The position numbers were made by a program, and so were the translations under genes. A DNA stretch of 63,975 nt from Candidatus Poribacteria bacterium (GTDB lineage Bacteria; Poribacteria; WGA-4E; WGA-3G), in assembly GCA_003635255.1 (NCBI GenBank), contig PYJC01000076.1, forward strand, positions 1 through 63,975. Direction: 5' to 3'. Positions within the stretch are counted from its first letter, which is position 1, and every line of letters begins with the position of its first letter. Of this stretch, positions 36,589-45,934 are shown piece by piece. The notes below the pieces were generated by a model. It ran no database searches. It was not told the origin of the DNA and saw nothing but the letters and a program-made list of their open reading frames with translations.

Positions 36589-37491
36589 ATGGAAACCACA
36601 ACAAAATTAGAAACCCGGCGGATGGGACGTACGGAGATGAAGCCGAACGCGCTTGCGCTCGGTGCAGCGTGGATCTGGCAGAAATCGGATGCTGAAGTCA
36701 TCGGTGCGATCCGACGTGGTATTGAACTCGGTATTAATTACATCGACACCTATCCGGGGCACGCGGAACACCTCTGGGGAGAAGCACTCTCTGATGGATT
36801 GCGAGAGAAAGTCTATTTGCAAGCCAAGGTAGGCACGCACCCTGAACGACGGAAAGATTTCTCTGCGGATGGCACACGCTGGAGTGTCACGAACAGTCTC
36901 AAAGACCTCCGTACAGATTATCTTGATTCAGTGCTCATCCACGATCCGAATGACATGGAGAGCGTACTGGCACCGGGTTGTGCTTTAGATACATTGGTAA
37001 AGATGAAAGCGGAGGGTTATATTCGGCATATCGGTGCGGGTGTGCGTTCTCATGAATTCCACAAAGAACTGATTGAAACGGGACATATCGACATTATCCT
37101 TACCTTCTTGGACTATACACTGTTATCGCAATCTGTGGCAGAAACAACGTTGCCGTTGGCGCGCCAGCACGATGTCGGTATTATCCTCGCGAGTCCATTG
37201 GGCATGGGGAGCTTGACGGGTGCGGAACCCAAGGTTGAAGACGAACGCCGCCGGAATCCTGATGCGGAACCGAAGGCTTATGCAATGTGGAAGTGGTGTC
37301 AGGAACGTGAGGTCAATATCCGCCATTTGGCGATGCAATTTTGTCTCGCTGCACCCATAGATGGTGTTGTTATGTTCGGTCCTGCGGACAAAGCGCAAGT
37401 GGAAGATGGATATGAAGCGGCGACGGCTGATATTTCTGAAGATATTTGGGAGGCATTTGAGGCGGAATTCGGCATCAGGCGCGGAATGTAG
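36589..37491 (+). CDS. Aldo/keto reductase
   Basis: 300 residues, TIM-barrel NADPH oxidoreductase. Catalytic residues can be placed as Asp in NYIDTYPGHAEHLWGEAL, Lys in VYLQAKVGTH and His in LDSVLIHDP; the Tyr is probably that of DTYP or nearby. ASPLGMGSLTGA and HLAMQFCLAAPIDGVVMFGPADKAQVED are the C-terminal NADP-binding segments. It resembles L-fucose/L-galactose dehydrogenase-like members more than classical sugar reductases (inference). It probably shares a transcript with the TPP-enzyme gene. Confidence 0.85.
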   Translation: METTTKLETRRMGRTEMKPNALALGAAWIWQKSDAEVIGAIRRGIELGINYIDTYPGHAEHLWGEALSDGLREKVYLQAKVGTHPERRKDFSADGTRWSVTNSLKDLRTDYLDSVLIHDPNDMESVLAPGCALDTLVKMKAEGYIRHIGAGVRSHEFHKELIETGHIDIILTFLDYTLLSQSVAETTLPLARQHDVGIILASPLGMGSLTGAEPKVEDERRRNPDAEPKAYAMWKWCQEREVNIRHLAMQFCLAAPIDGVVMFGPADKAQVEDGYEAATADISEDIWEAFEAEFGIRRGM

Positions 37492-37513
37492 AGCAGTTGT
37501 AGAGCCACGCTAC

Positions 37514-38314
37514 CTATGTCTTTACTCCCGCCGCCAGATCCGACGCGAATTGCTTCACCGCAGTGAGCAGTTTTGTTTCGTCGTTCATATTCTCTTCAAT
37601 AACATCGATAATAGCACTTCCTACAACCACACCATCAGCAATATCTGATACCTGCTTCGCCTGCTCAGGTGTTGATACGCCGAAACCGACGCTGATCGGC
37701 TTGTCTGTGTGTTTGCGGAGTTCTGTAATCATCGGTGCGATCTCATCTGATAACATCGCCCTCGCGCCTGTTACACCCGTTACTGAAACACAATAGATAA
37801 ATCCCGTGCTGACCGATGCGATTAATTGCATCCGTTCCGGCGGGCTTGTTGGCGCGACGAGAAAGATCGTGGCGAGATTATACTTCGGCGCGATCTCAAG
37901 GAGGGGTTGTGCCTGTTCTGGTGGTAGGTCTGGCACGATGACACCGTCAACGCCGGCAGCCTGTGCCGCCTTGCAAAATGCCGCCTCCCCCATCCTAAAG
38001 ATTGGATTATAGTAACCCATCAGAGCAATCGGAATTTCTGTTTGCTCACGGAGGCTTCTCACGATTTCCAAAATCTGTTGGAGTGAGATGCCATGTGCAA
38101 GGGCACGTTCGCTTGCGCGTTGGATGGTGGGTCCGTCTGCAATCGGGTCGGAGAAGGGGACACCGAGTTCGATGAGGTCTGCGCCTGCTGCCTCAAGTGT
38201 GAGCAGGAGTTTAGAGGTAAGTTCTGGGGTCGGGTCGCCAGCGCAGAGGTACGGCATAAACGCGCTGGCACCTTGGTATCGGAGTTCTTGAAATTTCTGG
38301 TCAATTCGATTCAT
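37514..38314 (-). CDS. trpA: Tryptophan synthase alpha subunit
   Basis: 266 residues, a TIM barrel that cleaves indole-3-glycerol phosphate to indole and glyceraldehyde-3-phosphate. Signatures are MPYLCAGDPTPELT, AGADLIELGVPFSDPIADGPTIQRASERAL (catalytic Glu and Asp), IALMGYYNPIFRMGE, GVDGVIVPDLPPEQA, FLVAPTSPPERM, GFIYCVSVTGVTGARA and ISVGFGVSTPEQAKQVS. trpB is not in the window, so the trp genes are dispersed. It has a perfect promoter of its own. Confidence 0.96.
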   Translation of the reverse strand: MNRIDQKFQELRYQGASAFMPYLCAGDPTPELTSKLLLTLEAAGADLIELGVPFSDPIADGPTIQRASERALAHGISLQQILEIVRSLREQTEIPIALMGYYNPIFRMGEAAFCKAAQAAGVDGVIVPDLPPEQAQPLLEIAPKYNLATIFLVAPTSPPERMQLIASVSTGFIYCVSVTGVTGARAMLSDEIAPMITELRKHTDKPISVGFGVSTPEQAKQVSDIADGVVVGSAIIDVIEENMNDETKLLTAVKQFASDLAAGVKT

Positions 38315-38353
38315 GGGTATACGTAGGTCTCGGCTTCCTATTGCGTTTTCTTA

Positions 38354-38382
38354 ATTATACCTTGCACGAACCGAGTTGTCAA
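38354..38382 (-). promoter_or_regulatory. Consensus sigma-70 promoter for trpA
   Basis: On the minus strand TTGACA (38382-38377), exactly 17 bases, TATAAT (38359-38354). The trpA start is 40 bases downstream. No attenuator-like leader peptide is visible in this short leader. Confidence 0.85.
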
Positions 38383-38463
38383 GGAAGTATGTTTGGTTAC
38401 ATGGCACTTAGCCTATCGCTATAAATCGTTCAAGTGCTTCACGAGGTATCTCAACAAAACGGC

Positions 38464-38492
38464 TTGACTACACTAAAAGTATATGCTAATCT
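38464..38492 (+). promoter_or_regulatory. Sigma-70 type promoter for the Uma2 gene
   Basis: TTGACT (38464-38469), 17 bases, TAATCT (38487-38492), 91 bases before the ATG at 38583, which has the Shine-Dalgarno CGGAGAGA. Confidence 0.5.
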
Positions 38493-38582
38493 ATTTTAAC
38501 CGTCCATTAAACGCTGTTTACGCTATATTTTTCTCAAAAGTATGAAGACACAACAGGTTGATCAACATTTACGGAGAGACAG

Positions 38583-39185
38583 ATGTCATCACTCGCGGCA
38601 GAAACGCTCTTAACACCCGAAGAATATCTTGCTTTAGAACGGAAAGCGACGTTGAAAAGTGAATATATTAGCGGCGAAATACTCGCCATGTCTGGAGCGA
38701 GTCTTGCACATACTCGCATCACAGCGGATATAGTCACTGAACTGAACATCCAACTGAGAGGACGGGAATGTGAAATTATCAGTAACGACATGCGTGTGAG
38801 GACCAGCCCCAAAGGTGCCTATTTTTATCCAGATATTATCGTCTTTTGCGGCGAACCCGAATTTGAGGATAATGTCTTCGACACACTTCTCAACCCAACC
38901 CTTGTTGTAGAAGTACTTTCACCATCAACCGAAGCGTATGACAAAGGCGAAAAATTTAGGCACTATCAAGAACTCACATCTTTGCGGGAATACATCCTCG
39001 TTTCACAAGACAGGATTCGCGTTGAACACTATCGCCTTGCTAAGACCCAGTGGGTTCAGACCGAGCTGCACGCCCTTGAAGATGTGCTGCCACTCACATC
39101 CATCGAATGCGAACTCCCTTTGCAAGACATCTACAGACGTGTTCCAGAAATCATCAATCTTCGGGCAGGAGCCCCCATGCTTTAG
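38583..39185 (+). CDS. Uma2 family (PD-(D/E)xK) putative endonuclease
   Basis: 200 residues. The Uma2/DUF820 fold is shown by LTPEEYLALERKATLKSEYISGEILAMSG, HTRITADIVTELN, MRVRTSPKGAYFYPDIIVFCG (the D of the nuclease core) and LVVEVLSPSTEAYDKGEKFRHYQEL (E..K). The family is widespread in cyanobacteria and similar genomes, often near mobile DNA; its biological role is not settled. The last codons ATG CTT TAG lie inside the right end of the IsrB element, so the stop codon may have been supplied by that insertion. Confidence 0.83.
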   Translation: MSSLAAETLLTPEEYLALERKATLKSEYISGEILAMSGASLAHTRITADIVTELNIQLRGRECEIISNDMRVRTSPKGAYFYPDIIVFCGEPEFEDNVFDTLLNPTLVVEVLSPSTEAYDKGEKFRHYQELTSLREYILVSQDRIRVEHYRLAKTQWVQTELHALEDVLPLTSIECELPLQDIYRRVPEIINLRAGAPML

Positions 39186-40239
39186 CCCCCTTCCCAGTAA
39201 CGGGTGGGGACCCCGGGGAGGAATGCCCGCTCTTATAGTTAAAGTTAAGGCGTTTCAACACTCTAAAATCGGATCGTTTTGCACTTGTTGTCAGGCGTTG
39301 ATTCCCTTCTAAGTTGTATATGGAAAACAAACCTTTTGCATTAACACCCGCGAGTCGTGTGAGACCATATTTGACGTGCTTTATCAACGTGTTTTTGATA
39401 AGACCATTTCCTAAGAGAGTGCCCCCATATCTATTTCGCTGCCCGCCTTTTGATTCTTGTTCACGGTGTAGACTCCTGCGTTTGATAGGGATAGGGGCTA
39501 TACAGAATATATCGGTATTCTCAGGTATACTGCCGCCTCCGACGGTATGATATGCGAGACACCAACTATCTACGCAATGTGCGTCAAAGGTTTGCGACAT
39601 CTTATCGGACGACTTCTTGAGACCTAATCTGTCTCGTATCTCTTTCGTCTCCCACCCTTGAAGTGTTAGTAGATGCCAACGTCTCTGTATTTCTGTATAG
39701 AACCACTGCTTGCCAACTTCAAGTGGACTAAAACTGCTATTCCACTTCTTCGCACGTTCTATCGTTCGTGCTTTAATATCCTCAACACATACATGCGTTA
39801 TTGGATAAAGTCTCGAAAGCCACTGAAGTATCCTTAACTTCCAATCCCACCTCGCACGCGTGCCAGCGGGAATACGCGCTCTGTTCGCAAGACGGTTCGT
39901 CCGATTCTTGCGATTTGGACACTTACGAGAGCGTCTACTCCTACGCAATTCACGACGCTTTTCAACTTTCTTACCCACTTTATCATGTGCGTCTGCTTGC
40001 ACATTCAAATAGGTATGCTTTTCTGATTTGACAGTAAAACCCTCTTTCTTACTGCCAGGGTCTACGCCAACAACAATCTCTTGCGTGTCTCGATGAGACG
40101 GTTCTTTATTCAGACGGATACAATAGATACCATTATCCCAATACGGTGTTGCTTCACCACGTCTAACGAGTTTTCTCGCTCTCGCAGCGTGCATAGGCAT
40201 CAGTTGTTGACCATCTCTACTTTTCACAGGCACAAACAT
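39154..40239 (-). CDS. isrB: IsrB-type RNA-guided nickase (RRXRR/RuvC protein), copy 1
   Basis: 361 residues from the ATG at 40239, which has AAAGGAG before it. The N-terminal PLMP domain reads QQLMPMHAARARKLVRRGEA. RuvC-I is VVGVDPGSKKEGF (Asp), the arginine-rich bridge helix is KRRELRRSRRSRKCPNR, RuvC-II is THVCVEDIKAR (Glu), and RuvC-III is FDAHCVDSWCLAY (His, Asp). About 65 residues separate RuvC-II and III and there is no HNH domain, which separates IsrB from IscB. IsrB nicks DNA guided by an omega RNA encoded just upstream. The last residues (GAKAWGLLPED) run through the element end into the convergent Uma2 gene. No transposase is nearby. Confidence 0.87.
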   Translation of the reverse strand: MFVPVKSRDGQQLMPMHAARARKLVRRGEATPYWDNGIYCIRLNKEPSHRDTQEIVVGVDPGSKKEGFTVKSEKHTYLNVQADAHDKVGKKVEKRRELRRSRRSRKCPNRKNRTNRLANRARIPAGTRARWDWKLRILQWLSRLYPITHVCVEDIKARTIERAKKWNSSFSPLEVGKQWFYTEIQRRWHLLTLQGWETKEIRDRLGLKKSSDKMSQTFDAHCVDSWCLAYHTVGGGSIPENTDIFCIAPIPIKRRSLHREQESKGGQRNRYGGTLLGNGLIKNTLIKHVKYGLTRLAGVNAKGLFSIYNLEGNQRLTTSAKRSDFRVLKRLNFNYKSGHSSPGSPPVTGKGAKAWGLLPED

Positions 40240-40438
40240 AAGTTTGTATTCTCCTTTCGGGTATGTGTTGCCCCATCCAGATCGCAATATCTAAGTAGAA
40301 TCAGACTTGGGGAGCATCCGAAACATTGGCCTGGCTGCCACGCCAAGATACCGCGATATTTTACTGTAGAAAATAGTTTAACTTGTGGAGTGAACCTGTG
40401 GCATAGGCTTCGCACAAGCCCCATGCTTTAGCTTGGGG
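39172..40438 (-). mobile_element. IsrB element 1 (OMEGA element), about 1.27 kb
   Basis: The left end is the hairpin CCCCA..TGGGG at 40419-40438 containing CTAAAGCATGGGG (minus strand). The right end near 39172-39190 repeats CTAAAGCATGGGG. Between them lie the probable omega RNA region and isrB. There is no TnpA, so the element is non-autonomous. It sits between clpB and the Uma2 gene. Confidence 0.7.
40240..40438 (-). ncRNA. Probable omega RNA of IsrB copy 1
   Basis: The non-coding stretch upstream of isrB shares blocks in the same order with the region before IsrB copy 2: 40334-40349 (15 of 16 identical), 40302-40320 (18 of 19) and GTTGCCCCATCC at 40267-40278 (identical). This is the expected place for an omega RNA, whose guide would be the DNA just outside the left end, about 40440-40465. 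Exact ends are not known. Confidence 0.65.
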
Positions 40439-40504
40439 TTATTGACCGTCATCGTAGACATCCTCGTATTCTTCAACTTCGGGATCTATGACGTGTTTAA
40501 GCAT
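40439..40504 (-). pseudogene. 21-codon ORF after clpB, cut by the IsrB element
   Basis: Immediately after the clpB stop, an ATG at 40504 with AGGAGG in front reads 21 acidic codons (MLKHVIDPEVEEYEDVYDDG..) and stops at a TAA at the left boundary of the IsrB element. Joining it to the DNA beyond the right end would continue in frame as LLPED and then stop. It may be a small gene interrupted by the insertion. Too short to assign. Confidence 0.3.
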
Positions 40505-40506
40505 TA

Positions 40507-43089
40507 TCAGTTCCTCCTAAAAACAAATTCCTCATTCTCAAAATCAACAGCAATCGCATTGCCGTCGTGGAAGGTGCCTTCCAACATCTGGATCGCTAAC
40601 GGATTGAGGATATCCCGCTGGATCGTCCGTCGGAGTGGACGCGCGCCGTATACCGTATCAAATCCGCGTTTTACGAGTTCCTCGTTTGCAGATTCAGAGA
40701 GTGTCAAGGTCATCTCCTTCTCCGCAAAACGTTGGCTCAACTGCGCGAGTTCCAGTGTTACAATCCGTTTCAACGCCTCAATATCGAGTCGGTCAAAAAT
40801 AATCAGATCGTCAATACGGTTCAGAAATTCGGGTGGGAAATGTGCTTGTACTGCTTCCATCACTTTCCGATGAATTTCTTTTCCTTCCAAGAGTGCATCG
40901 CTAATCCACTGGCTACCGATATTAGAGGTCATGATGACAACAGCGTTCTTGAAATCGACGGTGCGTCCTTGTCCGTCTGTCATTCTACCATCGTCAAGCA
41001 TCTGGAGCAAGACATTGAATACATCTGGATGCGCCTTCTCCACCTCATCGAGTAAGATGACGCAATACGGGTGTCGTCGGACTGCTTCAGTCAGTTGTCC
41101 ACCTTCATCGTAACCGACGTACCCAGGAGGTGCACCGATGAGTCGAGAGGCGGTGTGTTTCTCCATATACTCGCTCATGTCGATCCGCACCATGGCGTTT
41201 GCATCGTCGAAAAGGAATTCGGCGAGCGATTTGGCAAGATGTGTCTTGCCGACACCGGTGGGTCCCATGAACAAGAAAGAACCGAGCGGACGATCAGGAT
41301 CACCGAGACCGACGCGGGCACGGCGAATCGCATTGGAGACGGCACTCACTGCCTCGTCTTGCCCGATCACTTGTTCACGCAAACGTTCTTCCATGTGGAT
41401 CAGTTTCTGTGTCTCGCCCTCCATGAGTCGGTAGACAGGAATACCCGTCCACTTCGCCACGATTTCGGCGATATCCTCTGCACCGACTTGCTCTTTCAAC
41501 ATCTGTGTGCCTTGCCCATCTGCTTCCAGTGCTTCTCGGACATTCTTGAGTTGTGCCTCCAGTTCTGGTATTTTGCCGTATTCGAGTTCTGAGGCTCTGC
41601 CGAGATTACCTGCGCGTTTTGCCTGCTCTGATTCAATACGGAGTGCCTCAATCTGTTCCATTAACTCGCCAATCTGCGTCAAACTTGCCTTCTCGTTTTG
41701 CCATGTGGCTTTGAGCGCGTTTGCTCGTTCCTTGAGTTCGGCGAGTTCAGCGGTCAGTTTTTCAAGACGCTGCTGTGAGGCAGTGTCCTCCTCTTTCTCC
41801 AATGCCTGCTGTTCTATTTGGAGTTGGATGATACGGCGTTCGACCTCGTCAATCTCCTCGGGGACACTATCAATCTCAATCCGTAGGCGCGACGCGGCTT
41901 CGTCCACCAGATCTACGGCTTTATCGGGTAGGAACCGTTCGGAAATATAACGTTTTGAAAGGGTCGCGGCGGCGACAATGGCGTTATCCTGAATTTGTAC
42001 GCCGTGATGGGTCTCATAGCGTTCCTTCAAGCCTCGTAGAATAGCGATTGTGTCTTCAACCGACGGTTCTTCAACTTGTACGGGCTGGAATCGGCGTTCC
42101 AAGGCGGCATCTTTCTCAATATGTTTACGATACTCGTCAAGTGTTGTCGCACCGATGCATCGTAATTCACCGCGTGCCAGTGCAGGTTTGAGCATGTTGG
42201 ACGCATCCACAGCCCCTTCTGCGGCACCCGCGCCGACAATGGTATGGAGTTCGTCAATAAAGAGCACGACCTGTCCTTCTGCCTGTTCCACATCGGCAAG
42301 GACAGCCTTTAAACGATCCTCAAATTCACCTCGATACTTGCTACCGGCAATAAGCGCACCTAAATCCAGAGCAATCAGCCGCTTCTCGCGGAGGCTTTCT
42401 GGGACATCGCCGTCAGCGATACGTTGTGCTAACCCTTCCACGATCGCCGTTTTCCCAACACCGGGTTCACCGATCAAAACAGGGTTGTTTTTCCGTCTCC
42501 GGGAGAGGACCTGCATCACGCGGCGGATTTCGTCATCACGCCCGATCACTGGGTCGAGTTTGCCTGAAATCGCCTCTTGGGTGAGTTCTCTACCAAACCG
42601 AGTGAGTGCCTGATATTTGTCCTCTGGATTCTGATCGGTTATCCGTTGGGTGCCGCGGATATCAACGAGTGCCTTGAGGATTTTGTCTTTCGTTACACCT
42701 GCTTCTTGAAGGATTTTACCGACTACTGTCTGCTTCGCTTCGGCGCAGGCTATCAGAAGATGTTCTGTACTGACGTACGCGTCCTTGAGTGCTGTCGCTT
42801 CTTTGAATCCGGTGTCCAAAACAGATTGCAGCGCATGACTGATACGCATTTCAGAAGCTGCGCCCTGCACTTTAGATGTTTTTTCAATAGCATCCGCAAT
42901 TGCTGACGTAACGCCAGCAATGTCGACCCCTAATTTCTGGAAAATTGGTGTAACAATTCCGTCAGTCTGTCTAATGAGTGCCAACATCAGATGTTCAACG
43001 CTAAGTTCGGGGTTTTGCGCATCTGTTGCTAAGTTTTGTGCTGCTTCCAGAGCTTCTTGTGTTTTAATCGTTAATCTATCAAGTCTCAT
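40507..43089 (-). CDS. clpB: ATP-dependent disaggregase ClpB
   Basis: 860 residues, the usual length. Domains are the Clp-N repeats (about 1-145), AAA-1 with Walker [18 protein letters not shown], a coiled-coil middle domain (about 410-520, rich in Glu, Lys and Leu), and AAA-2 with Walker [17 protein letters not shown] and [21 protein letters not shown]. ClpB, with DnaK, pulls proteins out of aggregates. The middle domain distinguishes it from ClpA and ClpX. The 288-base upstream gap shows no clear CIRCE-type inverted repeat. Confidence 0.96.
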   Translation of the reverse strand: MRLDRLTIKTQEALEAAQNLATDAQNPELSVEHLMLALIRQTDGIVTPIFQKLGVDIAGVTSAIADAIEKTSKVQGAASEMRISHALQSVLDTGFKEATALKDAYVSTEHLLIACAEAKQTVVGKILQEAGVTKDKILKALVDIRGTQRITDQNPEDKYQALTRFGRELTQEAISGKLDPVIGRDDEIRRVMQVLSRRRKNNPVLIGEPGVGKTAIVEGLAQRIADGDVPESLREKRLIALDLGALIAGSKYRGEFEDRLKAVLADVEQAEGQVVLFIDELHTIVGAGAAEGAVDASNMLKPALARGELRCIGATTLDEYRKHIEKDAALERRFQPVQVEEPSVEDTIAILRGLKERYETHHGVQIQDNAIVAAATLSKRYISERFLPDKAVDLVDEAASRLRIEIDSVPEEIDEVERRIIQLQIEQQALEKEEDTASQQRLEKLTAELAELKERANALKATWQNEKASLTQIGELMEQIEALRIESEQAKRAGNLGRASELEYGKIPELEAQLKNVREALEADGQGTQMLKEQVGAEDIAEIVAKWTGIPVYRLMEGETQKLIHMEERLREQVIGQDEAVSAVSNAIRRARVGLGDPDRPLGSFLFMGPTGVGKTHLAKSLAEFLFDDANAMVRIDMSEYMEKHTASRLIGAPPGYVGYDEGGQLTEAVRRHPYCVILLDEVEKAHPDVFNVLLQMLDDGRMTDGQGRTVDFKNAVVIMTSNIGSQWISDALLEGKEIHRKVMEAVQAHFPPEFLNRIDDLIIFDRLDIEALKRIVTLELAQLSQRFAEKEMTLTLSESANEELVKRGFDTVYGARPLRRTIQRDILNPLAIQMLEGTFHDGNAIAVDFENEEFVFRRN

Positions 43090-43290
43090 GATGAACCTCC
43101 ATTGTGGTATCTATTTTATTCAAATTGCATCTAAGTCAGTTCAACACAAGTGTAGCAAGATTTATGCCATTCTTCTTTTTGCCTTGGCGGTCAAAAATGG
43201 ATGATTGCCCGCTAAAAACCCGTGTCACTTTGACATTGATCTGCAAATCTGGCAGGGCAAATAGGTTAAGTAGTGCCTTGTCACGCCGAA

Positions 43291-43322
43291 GTAGAAGATC
43301 GCGAGCACAGCTCGCTCCTACA
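43291..43322. repeat. Palindrome GTAG..GCGAGC-ACA-GCTCGC..CTAC
   Basis: GTAGAAGATCGCGAGC (arm) pairs in part with GCTCGCTCCTAC, with a short ACA loop. It belongs to the scattered palindromes with GTAG..CTAC ends. It lies between clpB and the UnbV-propeller gene. Confidence 0.5.
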
Positions 43323-43377
43323 GCAAGATTCGTAGACTACACGACATACACGGGTGCGCGCAATACATTTCACCCAG

Positions 43378-45102
43378 TTATCTTACTTTTAATTCTGAAA
43401 GAGGTTCGGTGATGACGAGCTCTTGATTCACCGCGAGGTTTTCCAAGATCTGTACAATACCGCTCTGCCAGCGAATTTTAAGTTGATCAACAACCGTTTG
43501 TTGACCGACCCCGAAAAGTACTCTCGGATCGTTGCTACTGAGATAACTGGAACCTACATGTACTTCGCGCGTCTGGGATTCAGCACCGATGGTCAATGTA
43601 ACGCGAGTGCCGATGCCATCGCGGTTGCTGCGGGTACCGATTAGTTTGAGACGGAGCCAGTTATTGGGAGTTTTACTTTCATTTCGGAGGAGCGTCGCTT
43701 TATCGTTTAACTGGGTGATGAGTAGGTCTGTGTCGCCATCGTTATCGTAATCACCGAAAAGGGTGCCGCGGCTAACAGTGGGTTGTTTATCAAGTTGAAT
43801 CTCAGCGAACGTGCTATCGCCTTGATTCCAGAAAAGTTGATTCGGTTGTTTGTATGAAAGCACGTCTGTGGTCCGTTCAACAGTCGGGAAAATATGCCCA
43901 TTGGCGATAAAAATATCAAGATTTCCATCGTTATCGGCATCGAAAAATCCGGTACCGAACCCTAAAGAGAGATAACTCTCCTCACCGAGCCGCGCTTTAT
44001 AACTCACATCGGTGAAAGTTCCATCACCATTATTCCGATAGAGGGTATTCGTTTCATAGGAGAAATTGGTGATGAAGAGATCAAGAAATCCGTCGCCGTT
44101 GTAATCACCGGCATCAACACCCATACCCGCTTGCGCTATACCCTCTGCACTGTAGGCACAGCCTGTAAGGATTGCGATCTCAGCAAATGTGCCATCGCCT
44201 TTATTATAAAAGAGGTAGTTTGGTGTGTCATCATTGGCAACGTAAAGATCGGGATTGCCATCTGCGTCAAAGTCTGCGGCGACAACGCCTAATCCTTTAC
44301 CAAGGAACATACCCCCCGGATCTCGAATGTTGGCAGCTTTGGTGGCATCGGTGAAGGTGCCGTCCCCGTTGTTTCGATAGAGTCTATCGGGCGCGCCTTC
44401 AAAATGTTTCGGATGGCAGTAACCGCGCACCTTCTCCGCTGCGCCGAACGCTGGATTCTCAAAACAGGGAGGATAGGGGATATCTAACTTGTAATTGAGG
44501 TAGTTAACAACATAGAGGTCAAGGTAACCATCGATGTTGTAATCAAAAAAGGTTGCGCTACTACTCCAACGAGCGTCTCCTGTATCAGATTTAACTGTGA
44601 CATCGGTAAAAGTGCCGTTTCCGTTGTTGTGATAGAGTCGGTTCGCACCGAAGTTGGTTACGTAAAGGTCTATGTAGTTATCATTGTTGTAATCTCCGCA
44701 TGCAACGCCGTGTCCATAACTTCCTTGATTACTGACACCAGCGGACGTGGTGACATCTGTGAAAGTGCCATCGCCGTTATTTCGGTAGAGTATATTTGGA
44801 GCAGCACTATTGACGAGGTAGAGATCAAGGTAACCATCATTGTTATAATCAAGGAAGGCACCGCCTGCACCAAGCGTTTCGGGGAGATGAAACGCCCCAG
44901 TCGCACCATCTGTGTGTTCAAAGTGGATACCGGCAGTATCGGTAACATCTGTGAAATGAATAGGCGATTCTATAGGTAGGGCAGGAAGTGGTATTAGCGT
45001 AAGGAGTAGGGTGGAAATTGTGATAATTAAAGCCAGCCAACCGGAACGAAAGCTATAAAAACTATCTCGCTTTGAAAGGGTGTTAGCCGCGAGTACATCC
45101 AT
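43378..45102 (-). CDS. FG-GAP/VCBS repeat protein with ASPIC/UnbV domain (CRTAC1-like)
   Basis: 574 residues. An N-terminal hydrophobic segment (about 18-45) acts as signal or anchor. Seven or so FG-GAP/VCBS blades follow with calcium-binding D-x-N-x-D-G-x-x-D loops: LDYNNDGYLDLYLVN, GDYNNDNYIDLYVTN, FDYNIDGYLDLYVVN, ADFDADGNPDLYVAN, GDYNGDGFLDLFITN, FDADNDGNLDIFIAN and GDYDNDGDTDLLITQ. The C-terminal ASPIC/UnbV domain holds REVHVGSSYLSSNDPRVLFGVG and VDQLKIRWQSG. It is probably an extracellular adhesive or scaffold protein, related to animal cartilage acidic protein 1. The adjacent ADP-ribosylglycohydrolase is upstream by 21 bases. Confidence 0.88.
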   Translation of the reverse strand: MDVLAANTLSKRDSFYSFRSGWLALIITISTLLLTLIPLPALPIESPIHFTDVTDTAGIHFEHTDGATGAFHLPETLGAGGAFLDYNNDGYLDLYLVNSAAPNILYRNNGDGTFTDVTTSAGVSNQGSYGHGVACGDYNNDNYIDLYVTNFGANRLYHNNGNGTFTDVTVKSDTGDARWSSSATFFDYNIDGYLDLYVVNYLNYKLDIPYPPCFENPAFGAAEKVRGYCHPKHFEGAPDRLYRNNGDGTFTDATKAANIRDPGGMFLGKGLGVVAADFDADGNPDLYVANDDTPNYLFYNKGDGTFAEIAILTGCAYSAEGIAQAGMGVDAGDYNGDGFLDLFITNFSYETNTLYRNNGDGTFTDVSYKARLGEESYLSLGFGTGFFDADNDGNLDIFIANGHIFPTVERTTDVLSYKQPNQLFWNQGDSTFAEIQLDKQPTVSRGTLFGDYDNDGDTDLLITQLNDKATLLRNESKTPNNWLRLKLIGTRSNRDGIGTRVTLTIGAESQTREVHVGSSYLSSNDPRVLFGVGQQTVVDQLKIRWQSGIVQILENLAVNQELVITEPLSELKVR

Positions 45103-45123
45103 AATGTCTGTGTTTCACTGGAT

Positions 45124-45915
45124 TTAATTGCCAATTGTGTCATACATCTTCGTGATTACTTCAAGGAGGTCTGGGGCTTTAGCGAGGTAACGACTTTCCG
45201 CCTGTTCTTTAATATCTGTGGGGATTCCGTGTAATGCTTCGGCAATGGCACCAGCGATTGAACCGAGCGTGTCAGAATCACCACCGAGAGAGATTGCATT
45301 ACGCACAGCGTCTTCGTAATTTTCGGATTCCAAAGCACACGTGACCGCCTGTGGCACTGCACCTTGACACGTCATATCAAAAGTGTAATCGGGGCGGATA
45401 TCGTCCACCGTCTGTGTCAAGTCATAGTCGTATTCAGTGGCGATAGTTTTACGGATAGCATCGGTATTTTCACCATGATAAACGAGCCAGATGGCGTGTG
45501 TTGTCGCACGTGCCCCTTTTATCCCTTCTGGATGATCGTGGCTGATAACTGTCACTTTGTCGGCTGCGAGAAGTGCTGCGTCAAGATTGTCACGATTCAG
45601 GAAGGCTGCAGGCGAGACGCGCATCGCTGCGCCGTTGCGGAACGTACAATTAGGTGCCGCTTCCTCAGATTCAGCATAAATCCATGTTTTAAATATCTGA
45701 CTGAAACCGCAGTTGGGATATCGTTTTCCCCACTTACGCATCGTCTCCGCTGGTGGGAGATCGTGCAGGAGGGCATCGGCGACAGCGGTTGTGCAAACCG
45801 AATCGTCTGTAAAACGACAATTCTCACTGAAGAATGGGAAGTCCTTGGTTTTGATACGGTGATCTTTGGGTTCATAGATTGAACCGACAATATCCCCGAT
45901 AATTGCACCGAGCAT
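45124..45915 (-). CDS. ADP-ribosylglycohydrolase family protein (DraG-like)
   Basis: 263 residues. The dimetal site motifs of the family are present: GAIIGDIVGSIYEP at the N-terminus, FTDDSVCTTAVADALL (TDDS), and GGDSDTLGSIAGAIAEALHG near the C-terminus. These enzymes remove ADP-ribose from Arg or other residues, or hydrolyse related compounds. It lies just upstream of the UnbV gene and is probably cotranscribed. No NAD:ADP-ribosyltransferase is visible nearby, so its target is unknown. Confidence 0.88.
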   Translation of the reverse strand: MLGAIIGDIVGSIYEPKDHRIKTKDFPFFSENCRFTDDSVCTTAVADALLHDLPPAETMRKWGKRYPNCGFSQIFKTWIYAESEEAAPNCTFRNGAAMRVSPAAFLNRDNLDAALLAADKVTVISHDHPEGIKGARATTHAIWLVYHGENTDAIRKTIATEYDYDLTQTVDDIRPDYTFDMTCQGAVPQAVTCALESENYEDAVRNAISLGGDSDTLGSIAGAIAEALHGIPTDIKEQAESRYLAKAPDLLEVITKMYDTIGN

Positions 45916-45934
45916 ATTACTGTCCTTTAAAGCA

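Noticed and set aside
39154..40287. Annotation of the RRXRR proteins as TnpB or as IscB
   Set aside because: There is no TnpB zinc-ribbon (CxxC pair) before RuvC-III, and no HNH domain between RuvC-II and III as in IscB. IsrB fits better.
40507..43089. Long open frames on the strand opposite to clpB (for example 42050-42613 and 41071-41592)
   Set aside because: They are antisense shadows of a GC-biased coding gene, Ser/Arg/Cys-rich, with no domain and no ribosome binding site.
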